From Nonomuraea rubra (GTDB taxonomy: Bacteria; Actinomycetota; Actinomycetes; Streptosporangiales; Streptosporangiaceae): a stretch of 64,000 bases of DNA. Shown here in pieces: positions 26,290-33,452 of the stretch. A program made the translations under genes and the position numbers. The notes beneath the pieces are model-generated. The model made no database searches. It worked only from the letters and a program-made list of their open reading frames with translations, and was not told the origin of the DNA. The stretch lies in the NCBI RefSeq assembly GCF_014207985.1, contig NZ_JACHMI010000001.1:8291001-8355000 (forward strand), given 5' to 3'. Every line of letters starts with the position of its first letter. Positions within the stretch are counted from its first letter, which is position 1.

Positions 26290-27969
26290 GTGCACGTCAG
26301 CAATCGCTATCGCCTCGTCGAGCCGCTCGGCGAGGGCGGGATGGGTGTCGTCTGGCGGGCCTACGACGAGCTGCTCGACCGGACGGTGGCGATCAAGGAG
26401 GTCCGCTACACCGGCGTCGGCGACGCCAAGCGGGCCGAGCTCAACCGCAGGACCATCAGGGAGGCCAGGGCCGCCGGGCGCCTCGACCACCCGTCGGTGG
26501 TCGTCATCCACGACGTCGTGGAGGAGGACGGCCGGCCCTGGATCGTGATGCAGCTCGTCCGCTCGCGCTCGCTGGCGCAGGTGATCGGCGAGAGCGGGCC
26601 GCTGCGCCCCGGGCAGGTCGCGGTGATCGGCGGGCGGGTGCTCGACGCGCTGCGCGCCGCGCACGCCACCGGGGTGCTGCACCGCGACGTCAAGCCCGAG
26701 AACGTGCTGCTGGCCGACGACGGCCGCGTCGTGCTCACCGACTTCGGGATCGCCTCCATGGAGGCCGAGGCGGGGCTCACGGCCACGGGCGGCCTGGTGG
26801 GCACGCCCGCGTACATGCCGCCCGAGCGGCTGAACGGCGATCCCGCGCTCCCCGAGTCCGACCTGTGGTCGCTGGGCGCCACCCTGTACGCGGCGGTCGA
26901 GGGGCGGCCGCCGTTCAAGCGCGACTCGTGGGCGGCGACAGTGGCGGCGGTGCTGCGCGACGAGCCCGAGCCGCCGGTGCGGGCCGGCGTGCTGGAGCCG
27001 GTCATCATGGGCCTGCTGCGCCGCGAGCCCGGCGCGCGGCTGCCCGCCGCCGAGGCCGCCAGACTGCTGCACGACGCCGCCTCCGCCCCACCGGCCGGAC
27101 CGCACCCTGCCCCCCACCCCACCCCGCACCCCACCCCGCCCCCCGCCCCGCACCAGGGCGCATCGGCCACGCCGCCGCCCTGGCAGCCCGGTGCGGACGG
27201 GACCGGCTGGCAGACGGCCGGCACCGGCCCGGGCCCCTCGCACCCGACCATGCCAGAACAGCGGCCCAGGCCCGCCGGCGGGCGCCGCAAGGCCTGGTGG
27301 ATCGGCCTGCCCGTGGCGGTGGCGACCGTGGCGGTGCTGGGCACGGGCGGCGTGCTGCTGTCCGACCGCTGGACCGCGGCCTCCCCCAGCACGTCCCCCA
27401 CGGCGTCACCGAGCACGTCCCCGAGCACGTCCCCCAGCCCGTCCCCCACGACCGGTGAGCCCACCCCCGGACCCACCGAGACCGTCACCGCCCCGAAGCC
27501 CACCCGCACCGCGGTCCCGGCGGGCTGGCGGTCCTACAGGAGCGCGGTCGGCCGCTTCCAGATCGCCATGCCCGAGGGGTGGCGCCCGGCGAAGAACCCG
27601 GACAGGGACAGCATCGCCATCAAGGGCCCCGGCTCCCCCGGAACGCTGATCGTGGAGTGGACCGTCCCCGACATCCCGTGGGACGACCCGGAGCGGCACT
27701 GGCTCGGCCTGGAGAAGGAGATCCGGGCGAAGGGCGAGTTCCAGCAGTACAAGCGGGTCCGCATCACCCCCGTCGACTACCTGGGCGTGAAGGCCGCCGA
27801 CTGGGAGTTCATCCGGGTGCGCGGCGGCCAGACGATCCACGTGATCAACCGTGGCTTCCACACCGCGGACGGCCGCCCGTACGCCCTGTACTGGGAGACG
27901 CCGCACGCCCGCTGGACCCGGGACCGGCACTACTTCGAGACGTTCGCCAGGACGTTCAAGCCGCTGTGA
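26290..27969 (+). CDS. Membrane Ser/Thr protein kinase paralogous to its neighbour (kinase 2)
   Basis: Hanks kinase of 559 residues: glycine loop LGEGGMGVVW, ATP Lys K36, HRD at 131-133 and DFG at 151-153. A His/Pro-rich linker (PHPAPHPTPHPT) is followed by a single helix (WWIGLPVAVATVAVLGTGGV), a Ser/Pro/Thr stalk and an outer domain that begins PAGWRSYRSAVGRFQIAMPEGW. That domain parallels the sensor of kinase 1 throughout (IKGPG, AADWEF, YALYW, FETFARTF), so the two genes are a tandem duplication with diverged sensors. The GTG start lies 6 nt after TAGGCT. The stop overlaps the next start as GTGA. Confidence 0.93.
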   Translation: MHVSNRYRLVEPLGEGGMGVVWRAYDELLDRTVAIKEVRYTGVGDAKRAELNRRTIREARAAGRLDHPSVVVIHDVVEEDGRPWIVMQLVRSRSLAQVIGESGPLRPGQVAVIGGRVLDALRAAHATGVLHRDVKPENVLLADDGRVVLTDFGIASMEAEAGLTATGGLVGTPAYMPPERLNGDPALPESDLWSLGATLYAAVEGRPPFKRDSWAATVAAVLRDEPEPPVRAGVLEPVIMGLLRREPGARLPAAEAARLLHDAASAPPAGPHPAPHPTPHPTPPPAPHQGASATPPPWQPGADGTGWQTAGTGPGPSHPTMPEQRPRPAGGRRKAWWIGLPVAVATVAVLGTGGVLLSDRWTAASPSTSPTASPSTSPSTSPSPSPTTGEPTPGPTETVTAPKPTRTAVPAGWRSYRSAVGRFQIAMPEGWRPAKNPDRDSIAIKGPGSPGTLIVEWTVPDIPWDDPERHWLGLEKEIRAKGEFQQYKRVRITPVDYLGVKAADWEFIRVRGGQTIHVINRGFHTADGRPYALYWETPHARWTRDRHYFETFARTFKPL

Positions 27970-28808
27970 AGGAGCAGGCCCGATTCTGGCGGCACCCGGC
28001 GGTGCCGGAGACGGACCTGCTCAAGGCCCGCTACGTCACCCACCGCTTCTCCCGGCACGTGCACGACGGCTACGCGATCGGCCTGATCGTCTCGGGGGTG
28101 GAGGAGTTCGACTACCGGGGCACGCTGCACCGCGCGGGCGCGGGCGAGCTGGTCCTGGTGAACCCCGACGCGGTGCACACGGGGCAGGCGGGCGTGCCGG
28201 GCGGCTGGGCGTACCGCATGCTCTATCCCTCGATCGACGCGCTGAGCGGGATCGCGGCGGAGCTGGGCGCGCCCAGCGGCACGCCGTACTTCCCGCGCCA
28301 GGTGGTGCGCGACGACCAGGTGGCGGCGCTGCTGGCGCGGGCGCACGAGGCGGCCGAGCGGGGTGACGCGCTGGCGGCCTCGACGCTGAGCCGCACGCTG
28401 TTCGGCCGGCTGGTGGCCCGCCACGCCGCGCCCAGGCCGGTCACGGTGCTGCCGGCGGAGGGCAGGCGGGCGGTGCGGGCCGCGCTCGACCTGCTGCACG
28501 AGAGCCTGGTGGACCCGCCGACGCTGGAGGACCTGGCCGGGGCGGTGGGGGCGCGGCCGTTCGCGCTGCTGCGGGCGTTCAAGGCCGCGACGGGGCTGCC
28601 GCCGCACGCGTACCTGACCTCGCTGCGGGTGCGGCAGGCGCGCAGCCTGCTGCAGGCGGGCGTGCGGCCGGCGCAGGTGGCCGCCGAGGTGGGCTTCACC
28701 GATCAGGCCCATCTGAACCGTCACTTCAAGCGCATCGTGGGCGTTCCGCCCGCTGCCTACCAGCGAGCTGCAGGAACGTACAAGACGGACGATTCACCCG
28801 GCGCCTAG
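27966..28808 (+). CDS. AraC-family transcriptional regulator
   Basis: Regulator of 280 residues with an AraC-type ligand-binding cupin at the N-terminus (HRFSRHVHDGYAIGLIVSGVEEFDYRG, GELVLVNPDAVHTG) and two HTH motifs at the C-terminus (TLEDLAGAVGARPFALLRAFKAATGLPPHAYLTSLRVRQA and PAQVAAEVGFTDQAHLNRHFKRIVGVPPAAYQRA). The GTG start overlaps the kinase 2 stop. The azlC and azlD transport genes follow at once, so it probably controls amino acid export; AraC/AzlCD pairs of this type are common. Confidence 0.93.
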   Translation: MKEQARFWRHPAVPETDLLKARYVTHRFSRHVHDGYAIGLIVSGVEEFDYRGTLHRAGAGELVLVNPDAVHTGQAGVPGGWAYRMLYPSIDALSGIAAELGAPSGTPYFPRQVVRDDQVAALLARAHEAAERGDALAASTLSRTLFGRLVARHAAPRPVTVLPAEGRRAVRAALDLLHESLVDPPTLEDLAGAVGARPFALLRAFKAATGLPPHAYLTSLRVRQARSLLQAGVRPAQVAAEVGFTDQAHLNRHFKRIVGVPPAAYQRAAGTYKTDDSPGA

Positions 28809-28811
28809 CCT
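28806..28811 (+). promoter_or_regulatory. -10 element TAGCCT that includes the upstream stop codon
   Basis: The TAG stop of the AraC gene (28806-28808) supplies the first three bases of TAGCCT. The hexamer is 8 nt before the azlC ATG at 28820, so azlC can be expressed as a leaderless transcript independent of the regulator. Confidence 0.45.
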
Positions 28812-28819
28812 CGGGTGGC

Positions 28820-29494
28820 ATGGAAGAGACGACCTCCCGTTCCGCCGCCGTGCGGGACGGTCTCGGCGTGGGACTGGCCGTGGGGCTGTCCGGGATCGCC
28901 TTCGGCGCCGCGGCGGTCACCGCGGGCCTGTCCGTGCCGCAGGCGTGCGTGCTGAGCCTGCTGGCGTTCACGGGCGCCTCGCAGTTCGCGCTGACCGGCG
29001 CGGTCGCCGCCGGCGGCGACCTGGCCGCCGCCACGCTCGGCGCGCTGCTGCTCGGCGGCCGCAACACGCTCTACGGCCTGCGCATGGCCGATCTCCTGCG
29101 GGTACGCGGTCAGCACCGGTTCCTGGGCCGGCTCCTGGCCGCCCACGGCGTCATCGACGAGACCACCGCCGTCACCATGGCCCAGCCGGACCCCGAGTCG
29201 GCCCGCACGGGCTTCGTCACCACGTTCGCCAGCCTGTACGTCGCCTGGAACCTCACCACGCTGGCCGGCGCGTACGGCACCTCGTTCCTGGGCGACCCCG
29301 GCGTGCTGGGGCTGGACGTGGTGGGCCCGGTGGCGTTCCTGGCCATCCTGTGGCCGCGGCTGGCCGAGAGCGCCGAGCTGCGCTGGCTGGCCGCGGGGGC
29401 GGCGGCCATCGCCCTGTGCGCCACCCCGTTCCTGCCCGCCGGCGTGCCGGTGCTGCTGTCGGCCGTCGCGGTGCTGGCGGTGATGCTGCGATGA
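28820..29494 (+). CDS. azlC: AzlC-family branched-chain amino acid exporter subunit
   Basis: Large membrane subunit of a two-component amino acid exporter, 224 residues with several helices. The N-terminal segment GLAVGLSGIAFGAAAVTAGLSVPQACVLSLLAFTGASQFAL is characteristic, followed by LLLGGRNTLYGLRMADLLR. It overlaps azlD by ATGA, so the two subunits are translationally coupled. Family substrates are branched-chain amino acids and analogues, which fits the adjacent AraC regulator. Confidence 0.93.
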   Translation: MEETTSRSAAVRDGLGVGLAVGLSGIAFGAAAVTAGLSVPQACVLSLLAFTGASQFALTGAVAAGGDLAAATLGALLLGGRNTLYGLRMADLLRVRGQHRFLGRLLAAHGVIDETTAVTMAQPDPESARTGFVTTFASLYVAWNLTTLAGAYGTSFLGDPGVLGLDVVGPVAFLAILWPRLAESAELRWLAAGAAAIALCATPFLPAGVPVLLSAVAVLAVMLR

Positions 29495-29802
29495 CGCTGT
29501 GGTGGGCGATCGCCGCCGTCTGCCTGGGCTGCTACGCGCTGAAGCTGGCGGGCCTGGCCGCGCCCCGGCGGGTGCTGGACCATCCGCGGGTGCGCAGGTT
29601 CGCGGAGCTGGTGCCGGTGGCGCTGCTGGCGGCGCTGATCGCGGTGCAGACGTTCACGGCGGAGGGCGGGCTGAGCTTCGACCCGGCCAGGACGGCGGGG
29701 CTGGGGGCGGCGGTGGTGGCGCTGCTGCTGCGGGCGCCGTTCCTCGTCGTGCTCGCCTCGGCGGCCGTCGTCACCGCGCTTGCCCGGATGCTTCTCGGGT
29801 AG
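29491..29802 (+). CDS. azlD: AzlD-family branched-chain amino acid exporter small subunit
   Basis: Small partner of AzlC, 103 residues with three or four helices (WWAIAAVCLGCYALKLAGLA, LVPVALLAALIAVQTF, LGAAVVALLLRAPFLVVLASAAVVTALAR). The RRVLDHPRVRRFAELVPVALL segment is typical of AzlD. The start ATG overlaps the azlC stop as ATGA. The kinase 3 gene begins 9 bases after its stop. Confidence 0.92.
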   Translation: MTLWWAIAAVCLGCYALKLAGLAAPRRVLDHPRVRRFAELVPVALLAALIAVQTFTAEGGLSFDPARTAGLGAAVVALLLRAPFLVVLASAAVVTALARMLLG

Positions 29803-29811
29803 TCGCCGTGC

Positions 29812-31095
29812 ATGTCCGATTCAGCTGGGTTGGTGGTCGGTGGGCGTTACCGGCTGCTCAGAACGATCGGCAAGGGCGGCATGGGCATGGTGTGGCACGC
29901 CCACGACGAGGTGCTCGGCCGGGACGTGGCCGTGAAAGAGGTGCTGCCGCCGCCGAACATGACCGGTCCCGAGCGTGACGAGTTCGCCGTACGCACCTTC
30001 CGTGAGGCCAGGGCCGCGGGCCGGGTGGCGCACCCCGGCGTGGCCACCGTCTACGACGTGCTGGAGGAGCGCGGTCACCCCTGGATCGTCATGCAGCTCG
30101 TGCACTCGCGCACGCTGGGCGCCCTGATCCGCGACGAGGGCCCGATGCCGCCCGCCAAGGTCGCCGGCATCGGGTTACAGCTCCTGGAGGCGCTGCGCGC
30201 GGCGCACGCGGCCGGCGTGCTGCACCGCGACGTCAAACCCGACAACGTGCTGCTGACGGACGACGGCCGCGCGGTACTGACCGACTTCGGCATCGCCACC
30301 ACCGAGGACGAGGCGCCCGTGACGAGGACGGGCATCCTGATCGGCACCCCCGCCTTCATGGCGCCGGAACGCGCGGCCGGCGGCCGGGCCAGGCCCGCCT
30401 CGGACATGTGGTCGCTGGGCGTGACGCTCTACATGGCCGTCGAGGGCGACTCCCCCTTCCAGCGGGACAACGCCCTGGCCACGCTGGGGGCCGTCATGCA
30501 CGCCGAGCCCCGGCCGCCGGCCCGCGCGGGCGCGCTCGCCCCCGTGCTGGACGGGCTGCTGCACAAGGACCCGTCCGGGCGCCTGTCGCTGGACGACGCC
30601 GAGCGGCGGCTGGCGGCGATCCTGACGGGCGAGCCCCCCGGGCGGACCGGCCCCGTCACCGCGCCGTCAGGGCGGCGGCGGTCCAGCCGGCGCCTGCTGC
30701 CACTGGCCGCCATCGCCGGGGGCGCGCTGCTCGTCGGGCTGGTCACGGGGGGCGCGGCCTGGTGGTCGCAGCGGCCGCGCGAGGCGGTCTCCCCCAGCCC
30801 CGCACCCGTCGTGGTGACCACCGAGGCCACCACCGTGTACGAATCCCCCACCCCTGAGCTGGAGACCACCCGCCCCGAGAGCAGCCCGGCGCCGCAGGGC
30901 GTCCAGCCCCGGGCCACCACGACGCCCCCGCCTCGCAGCACCCCGCCACCGACCCGCGACCAGCCGCGCAGCCCGTCACCCAGCGGGAACAAGAAGGGCT
31001 CCACCAAGGAGCCGAAGCCGACCCGGAGCGAGGAGGAGGACGGGGACCCCGGCCGGGTCGAGGGCTCGGACCACGGCGAGGGGGACTCGGCGTGA
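29812..31095 (+). CDS. Membrane Ser/Thr protein kinase without sensor domain (kinase 3)
   Basis: Hanks kinase of 427 residues: glycine loop IGKGGMGMVW, ATP Lys K42, HRD 138-140, DFG 158-160, and TRTGILIGTPAFMAPER in the activation segment. A membrane helix (LLPLAAIAGGALLVGLVTGG) follows the kinase. The outer tail is short, Pro/Ser/Thr-rich, and ends in charged residues (SEEEDGDPGRVEGSDHGEGD) without the folded domain of kinases 1 and 2. It starts 9 bases after azlD and is probably in the same transcription unit. Target proteins are unknown. Confidence 0.93.
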   Translation: MSDSAGLVVGGRYRLLRTIGKGGMGMVWHAHDEVLGRDVAVKEVLPPPNMTGPERDEFAVRTFREARAAGRVAHPGVATVYDVLEERGHPWIVMQLVHSRTLGALIRDEGPMPPAKVAGIGLQLLEALRAAHAAGVLHRDVKPDNVLLTDDGRAVLTDFGIATTEDEAPVTRTGILIGTPAFMAPERAAGGRARPASDMWSLGVTLYMAVEGDSPFQRDNALATLGAVMHAEPRPPARAGALAPVLDGLLHKDPSGRLSLDDAERRLAAILTGEPPGRTGPVTAPSGRRRSSRRLLPLAAIAGGALLVGLVTGGAAWWSQRPREAVSPSPAPVVVTTEATTVYESPTPELETTRPESSPAPQGVQPRATTTPPPRSTPPPTRDQPRSPSPSGNKKGSTKEPKPTRSEEEDGDPGRVEGSDHGEGDSA

Positions 31096-31102
31096 GGGAG
31101 GC

Positions 31103-32032
31103 TCAGGACTCCGCGCGCACGATGTCCAGCGCCTTCTGCAGGTCCTGCGGGTAGTCGGTGCTGAACGACATCCACTCCCCAGACGAGGGGTGCTCGAACC
31201 CGAGCGCCACCGCGTGCAGCCACTGCCGGGTGACCCCCAGCCGGGCCGCCAGCGTCGGATCGGCGCCGTACAGCATGTCCCCGACGCACGGATGGCGCAG
31301 CGCCGACATGTGCACCCTGATCTGGTGGGTGCGCCCGGTCTCCAGCTTGATGTCCAGCAGCGACGCGGCCCTGAACGCCTCGACCGTGTCGTAGTGCGTG
31401 ACGGACGGCTTGCCCCCGGCCACCACCGCGAAGCGGCCGTCGCCCGACGGGTGCCTGTCGATGGGCGCGTCCACCGTGCCCCTGAACGGGTCGGGATGCC
31501 CCTGGACCAGCGCGTGGTAGCGCTTGTCGACCGTACGCTCCTTGAAGGCCCGCTTGAGGCGGGAGTAGGCGTGCTCGCTCTTGGCCACCACCATCGCGCC
31601 CGTGGTGTTGGCGTCGAGCCGGTGCACGATGCCCTGGCGCTCGGCGGCGCCGCTGGTGGCGATCGTGTGCCCGGCTCCGAGCAGGCCGCCGATCACGGTC
31701 GGCCCCGTCCAGCCGACGGTCGGGTGGGCCGCCACCCCGATGGGCTTGTTGACCACGATGATGTCGTCGTCCTCGTACACGATGGTCATGCCGGGCACCG
31801 GCTCGGCCACCGGCATGGGGGTGGTGACCGGCGGCGGCAGGGTCACCTCCAGCCACGCGCCCGCGTGCACCCGGTCCGACTTGGCCGGCTGGCGGCCGTC
31901 CACGAGCACCTCGCCGGCCGTGATCAGCTCGGCCGCGCGCGTGCGGGAGAAGCCGAACAGCCGCGAGAGCGCGGCGTCGAGCCGCTCGCCCTCCAGCCCG
32001 TCGGGCACGGGCAGGCTGCGCTGCTCAGTCAT
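31103..32032 (-). CDS. rluD: RluD-family 23S rRNA pseudouridine synthase
   Basis: Pseudouridine synthase of 309 residues. An N-terminal S4 RNA-binding domain ([31 protein letters not shown]) precedes the catalytic core, whose Asp lies in [41 protein letters not shown] is the conserved C-terminal block. The family acts on 23S rRNA (helix 69 for RluD). It follows lspA with an 8-base overlap, the usual lspA-rluD arrangement. The exact target among RluA, RluC and RluD types is not settled by sequence alone. Confidence 0.93.
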   Translation of the reverse strand: MTEQRSLPVPDGLEGERLDAALSRLFGFSRTRAAELITAGEVLVDGRQPAKSDRVHAGAWLEVTLPPPVTTPMPVAEPVPGMTIVYEDDDIIVVNKPIGVAAHPTVGWTGPTVIGGLLGAGHTIATSGAAERQGIVHRLDANTTGAMVVAKSEHAYSRLKRAFKERTVDKRYHALVQGHPDPFRGTVDAPIDRHPSGDGRFAVVAGGKPSVTHYDTVEAFRAASLLDIKLETGRTHQIRVHMSALRHPCVGDMLYGADPTLAARLGVTRQWLHAVALGFEHPSSGEWMSFSTDYPQDLQKALDIVRAES

Positions 32033-32639
32033 CCTTGCCCACCTCCCTGGACCCGTCGATCTGCACGTTGCGCCAGGCCAGGATCACGGCCAGGACGCCG
32101 CCGCAGACGATAGCCGAGTCGGCGATGTTGAACACCGGGAAGTAGTCGATGACCGGGAAGTTGCCCGGCAGTACCTCGATGAAGTCGACGACGTGCCCCT
32201 GGAGCTGCGAGGAGCGCCCGAACCCCGAGGGGTAGCGCAGCAGCCGGTCGGTGAGGTTGCCGGTGGCGCCGCCCAGCAGGAGGCCGAGCGTGACGGCCCA
32301 GGACCGGCTGCCGAGCTTGCGCGCCGTACGCACGATGGCCACGACCACGCCGGCCGCGATGAGCGTGAAGACGAACGTCATCCCCGTGCCGATGCTGAAC
32401 GCGGCGCCCGAGTTGAAGATCACCCGGAACTGCAGCACCCCCGGGAGCACGACCAGCGGCGGCTCACCTTCCAGCGTGCGCAGCACCACGGTCTTGGTGG
32501 CCAGGTCGGCCGCGTAGATCACGGCCGCCAGCGTCACGAGAACGGCGAAGAGGCGCCGGCGGGGCCTGCCCGCTGCGCCTCCCGAGCCTGCGGCGGAGCC
32601 GGTTACCGGCGTTCCTCCTTCTGCTTGCAGGCCACGCAC
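32025..32639 (-). CDS. lspA: Lipoprotein signal peptidase LspA
   Basis: Aspartic peptidase of the membrane that removes signal peptides from prolipoproteins. The catalytic aspartates are in [13 protein letters not shown] (D131) and [12 protein letters not shown] (D174), numbered from GTG 32639; four helices are visible. The start is uncertain. GTG 32639, with GAGGG upstream, overlaps the preceding gene by 37 bases. The best ribosome site, AAGGAGGA, instead stands 6-7 nt before a GTA codon (VTGSAAGSG) just at the upstream gene's TAA stop, where related genomes might have a GTGA junction. The next internal GTG would remove the basic RRRL segment. Confidence 0.9.
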   Translation of the reverse strand: MRGLQAEGGTPVTGSAAGSGGAAGRPRRRLFAVLVTLAAVIYAADLATKTVVLRTLEGEPPLVVLPGVLQFRVIFNSGAAFSIGTGMTFVFTLIAAGVVVAIVRTARKLGSRSWAVTLGLLLGGATGNLTDRLLRYPSGFGRSSQLQGHVVDFIEVLPGNFPVIDYFPVFNIADSAIVCGGVLAVILAWRNVQIDGSREVGKDD

Positions 32640-32992
32640 AGCGTCGCCCTCGGGAACGCCTGGAGGCGTTCCTTGCCGATCGGCTTGTGGCACGATTCGC
32701 ACACTCCATAGGTCCCTGCGTCGATCCTGGCGATCGCACGTTCGTTCTGCGCGACCAGATCGCGCGCATTCAGGGTAAGGGCGATCTCGCGTTCGCGCTC
32801 GTACGTCTTGGCGCCGGCGTCCGCCTGGTCGTCGCCCGCGCCCTGGGTGACGTCTCCAGAGGCTATCTCCGACTCGTGGCGGAGGATGTCCGCCTCGAGC
32901 TCGTCGATCTCCGTCTGGAGCCTGCCGCGTACCTCGGCCAGCTCCTCTTCCGACCACATCGAGGGTGTCGCGGTCTGCGTGACTGCCGCCAT
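32603..32992 (-). CDS. DksA/TraR-family C4 zinc-finger protein
   Basis: Small protein of 129 residues with an N-terminal coiled-coil-prone segment (EEELAEVRGRLQTEIDELEADILRHESEI) and a C4 zinc finger, C98-x2-C101 and C119-x2-C122 ([23 protein letters not shown]). DksA relatives enter the RNA polymerase secondary channel, but the acidic tip needed for DksA action is not obvious. ATG 32992 has GGAGG 5 nt upstream and is preferred over ATG 33004. A TAAGCT -10 lies at 33039-33034. It forms a likely operon with lspA and rluD and is divergent from ileS. Confidence 0.88.
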   Translation of the reverse strand: MAAVTQTATPSMWSEEELAEVRGRLQTEIDELEADILRHESEIASGDVTQGAGDDQADAGAKTYEREREIALTLNARDLVAQNERAIARIDAGTYGVCESCHKPIGKERLQAFPRATLCVACKQKEERR

Positions 32993-33226
32993 GGCTGCCT
33001 CCATTGCTGATCAAGGCCGTAAATGGTGCGGGCAGCTTAGGATCCTCATAACGGAACGGCAAACGACCCGCCGGACGGTTTACCTCCCCCGTACTATCCC
33101 GCCTCGCGCATTCAACTCCTCACCGGTGGCGTCCATTCCCACAACTTTGCGCCGTTTACGACTCGCGTACCGGCGCAAGGGCACCGCCACCAGGAAAACA
33201 AGGAAGCCTTCGCCCCCACTCTGCGT

Positions 33227-33232
33227 TATGGT
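33227..33232 (+). promoter_or_regulatory. -10 element TATGGT for the ileS T-box leader
   Basis: TATGGT fits TANNNT and predicts a transcript start near 33239. That gives an untranslated leader of about 214 nt, exactly the span of the T-box. No clear -35 is visible. The 190 bases between here and the divergent traR-type promoter hold no gene that I can support. Confidence 0.5.
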
Positions 33233-33238
33233 TTGAGT

Positions 33239-33452
33239 CTGCAAGGCGTTGATGGGGCCCGACTGTGAGGGATATCACCCCGGAGCCGCCGGAAGAACGG
33301 CTCTGACGAGCTCACTAGAACCGGCAGCAGGCCAAATGAAGAGGGCCCCGCCCGAGGCGGGGTCAAGAAGGGTGGTACCGCGGAGCCGCCAGGCTTCGTC
33401 CCTTCACGCGTCCAGCCGACCCGGCCGATCAAGCGTGGAGGTCCCGCCCGAG
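33239..33452 (+). promoter_or_regulatory. Translational T-box riboswitch controlling ileS
   Basis: The conserved T-box GGTGGTACCGCGG is at 33371-33383; its UGGN core pairs with the acceptor end of uncharged tRNA. The probable specifier is ATC (Ile) at 33274-33276 in GGATATCACC, in a short stem I as in actinobacterial ileS leaders. A GC hairpin (CCCCGCC/GGCGGGG, about 33345-33362) follows. GAAGGG (33367-33372) can pair with CCCTTC (33400-33405) to form the antisequestrator. Alternatively CCTTCACGC (33401-33409) can pair with GCGTGGAGG (33433-33441) and hide the GGAGG ribosome site. No terminator T tract is present, so control is translational: uncharged tRNA-Ile frees the ribosome site. Confidence 0.9.

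Noticed and set aside
32808..33236. Plus-strand ORF of 142 codons between traR and ileS
   Set aside because: It overlaps the traR-type gene in antisense and then runs across promoter DNA; no ribosome site or family likeness.
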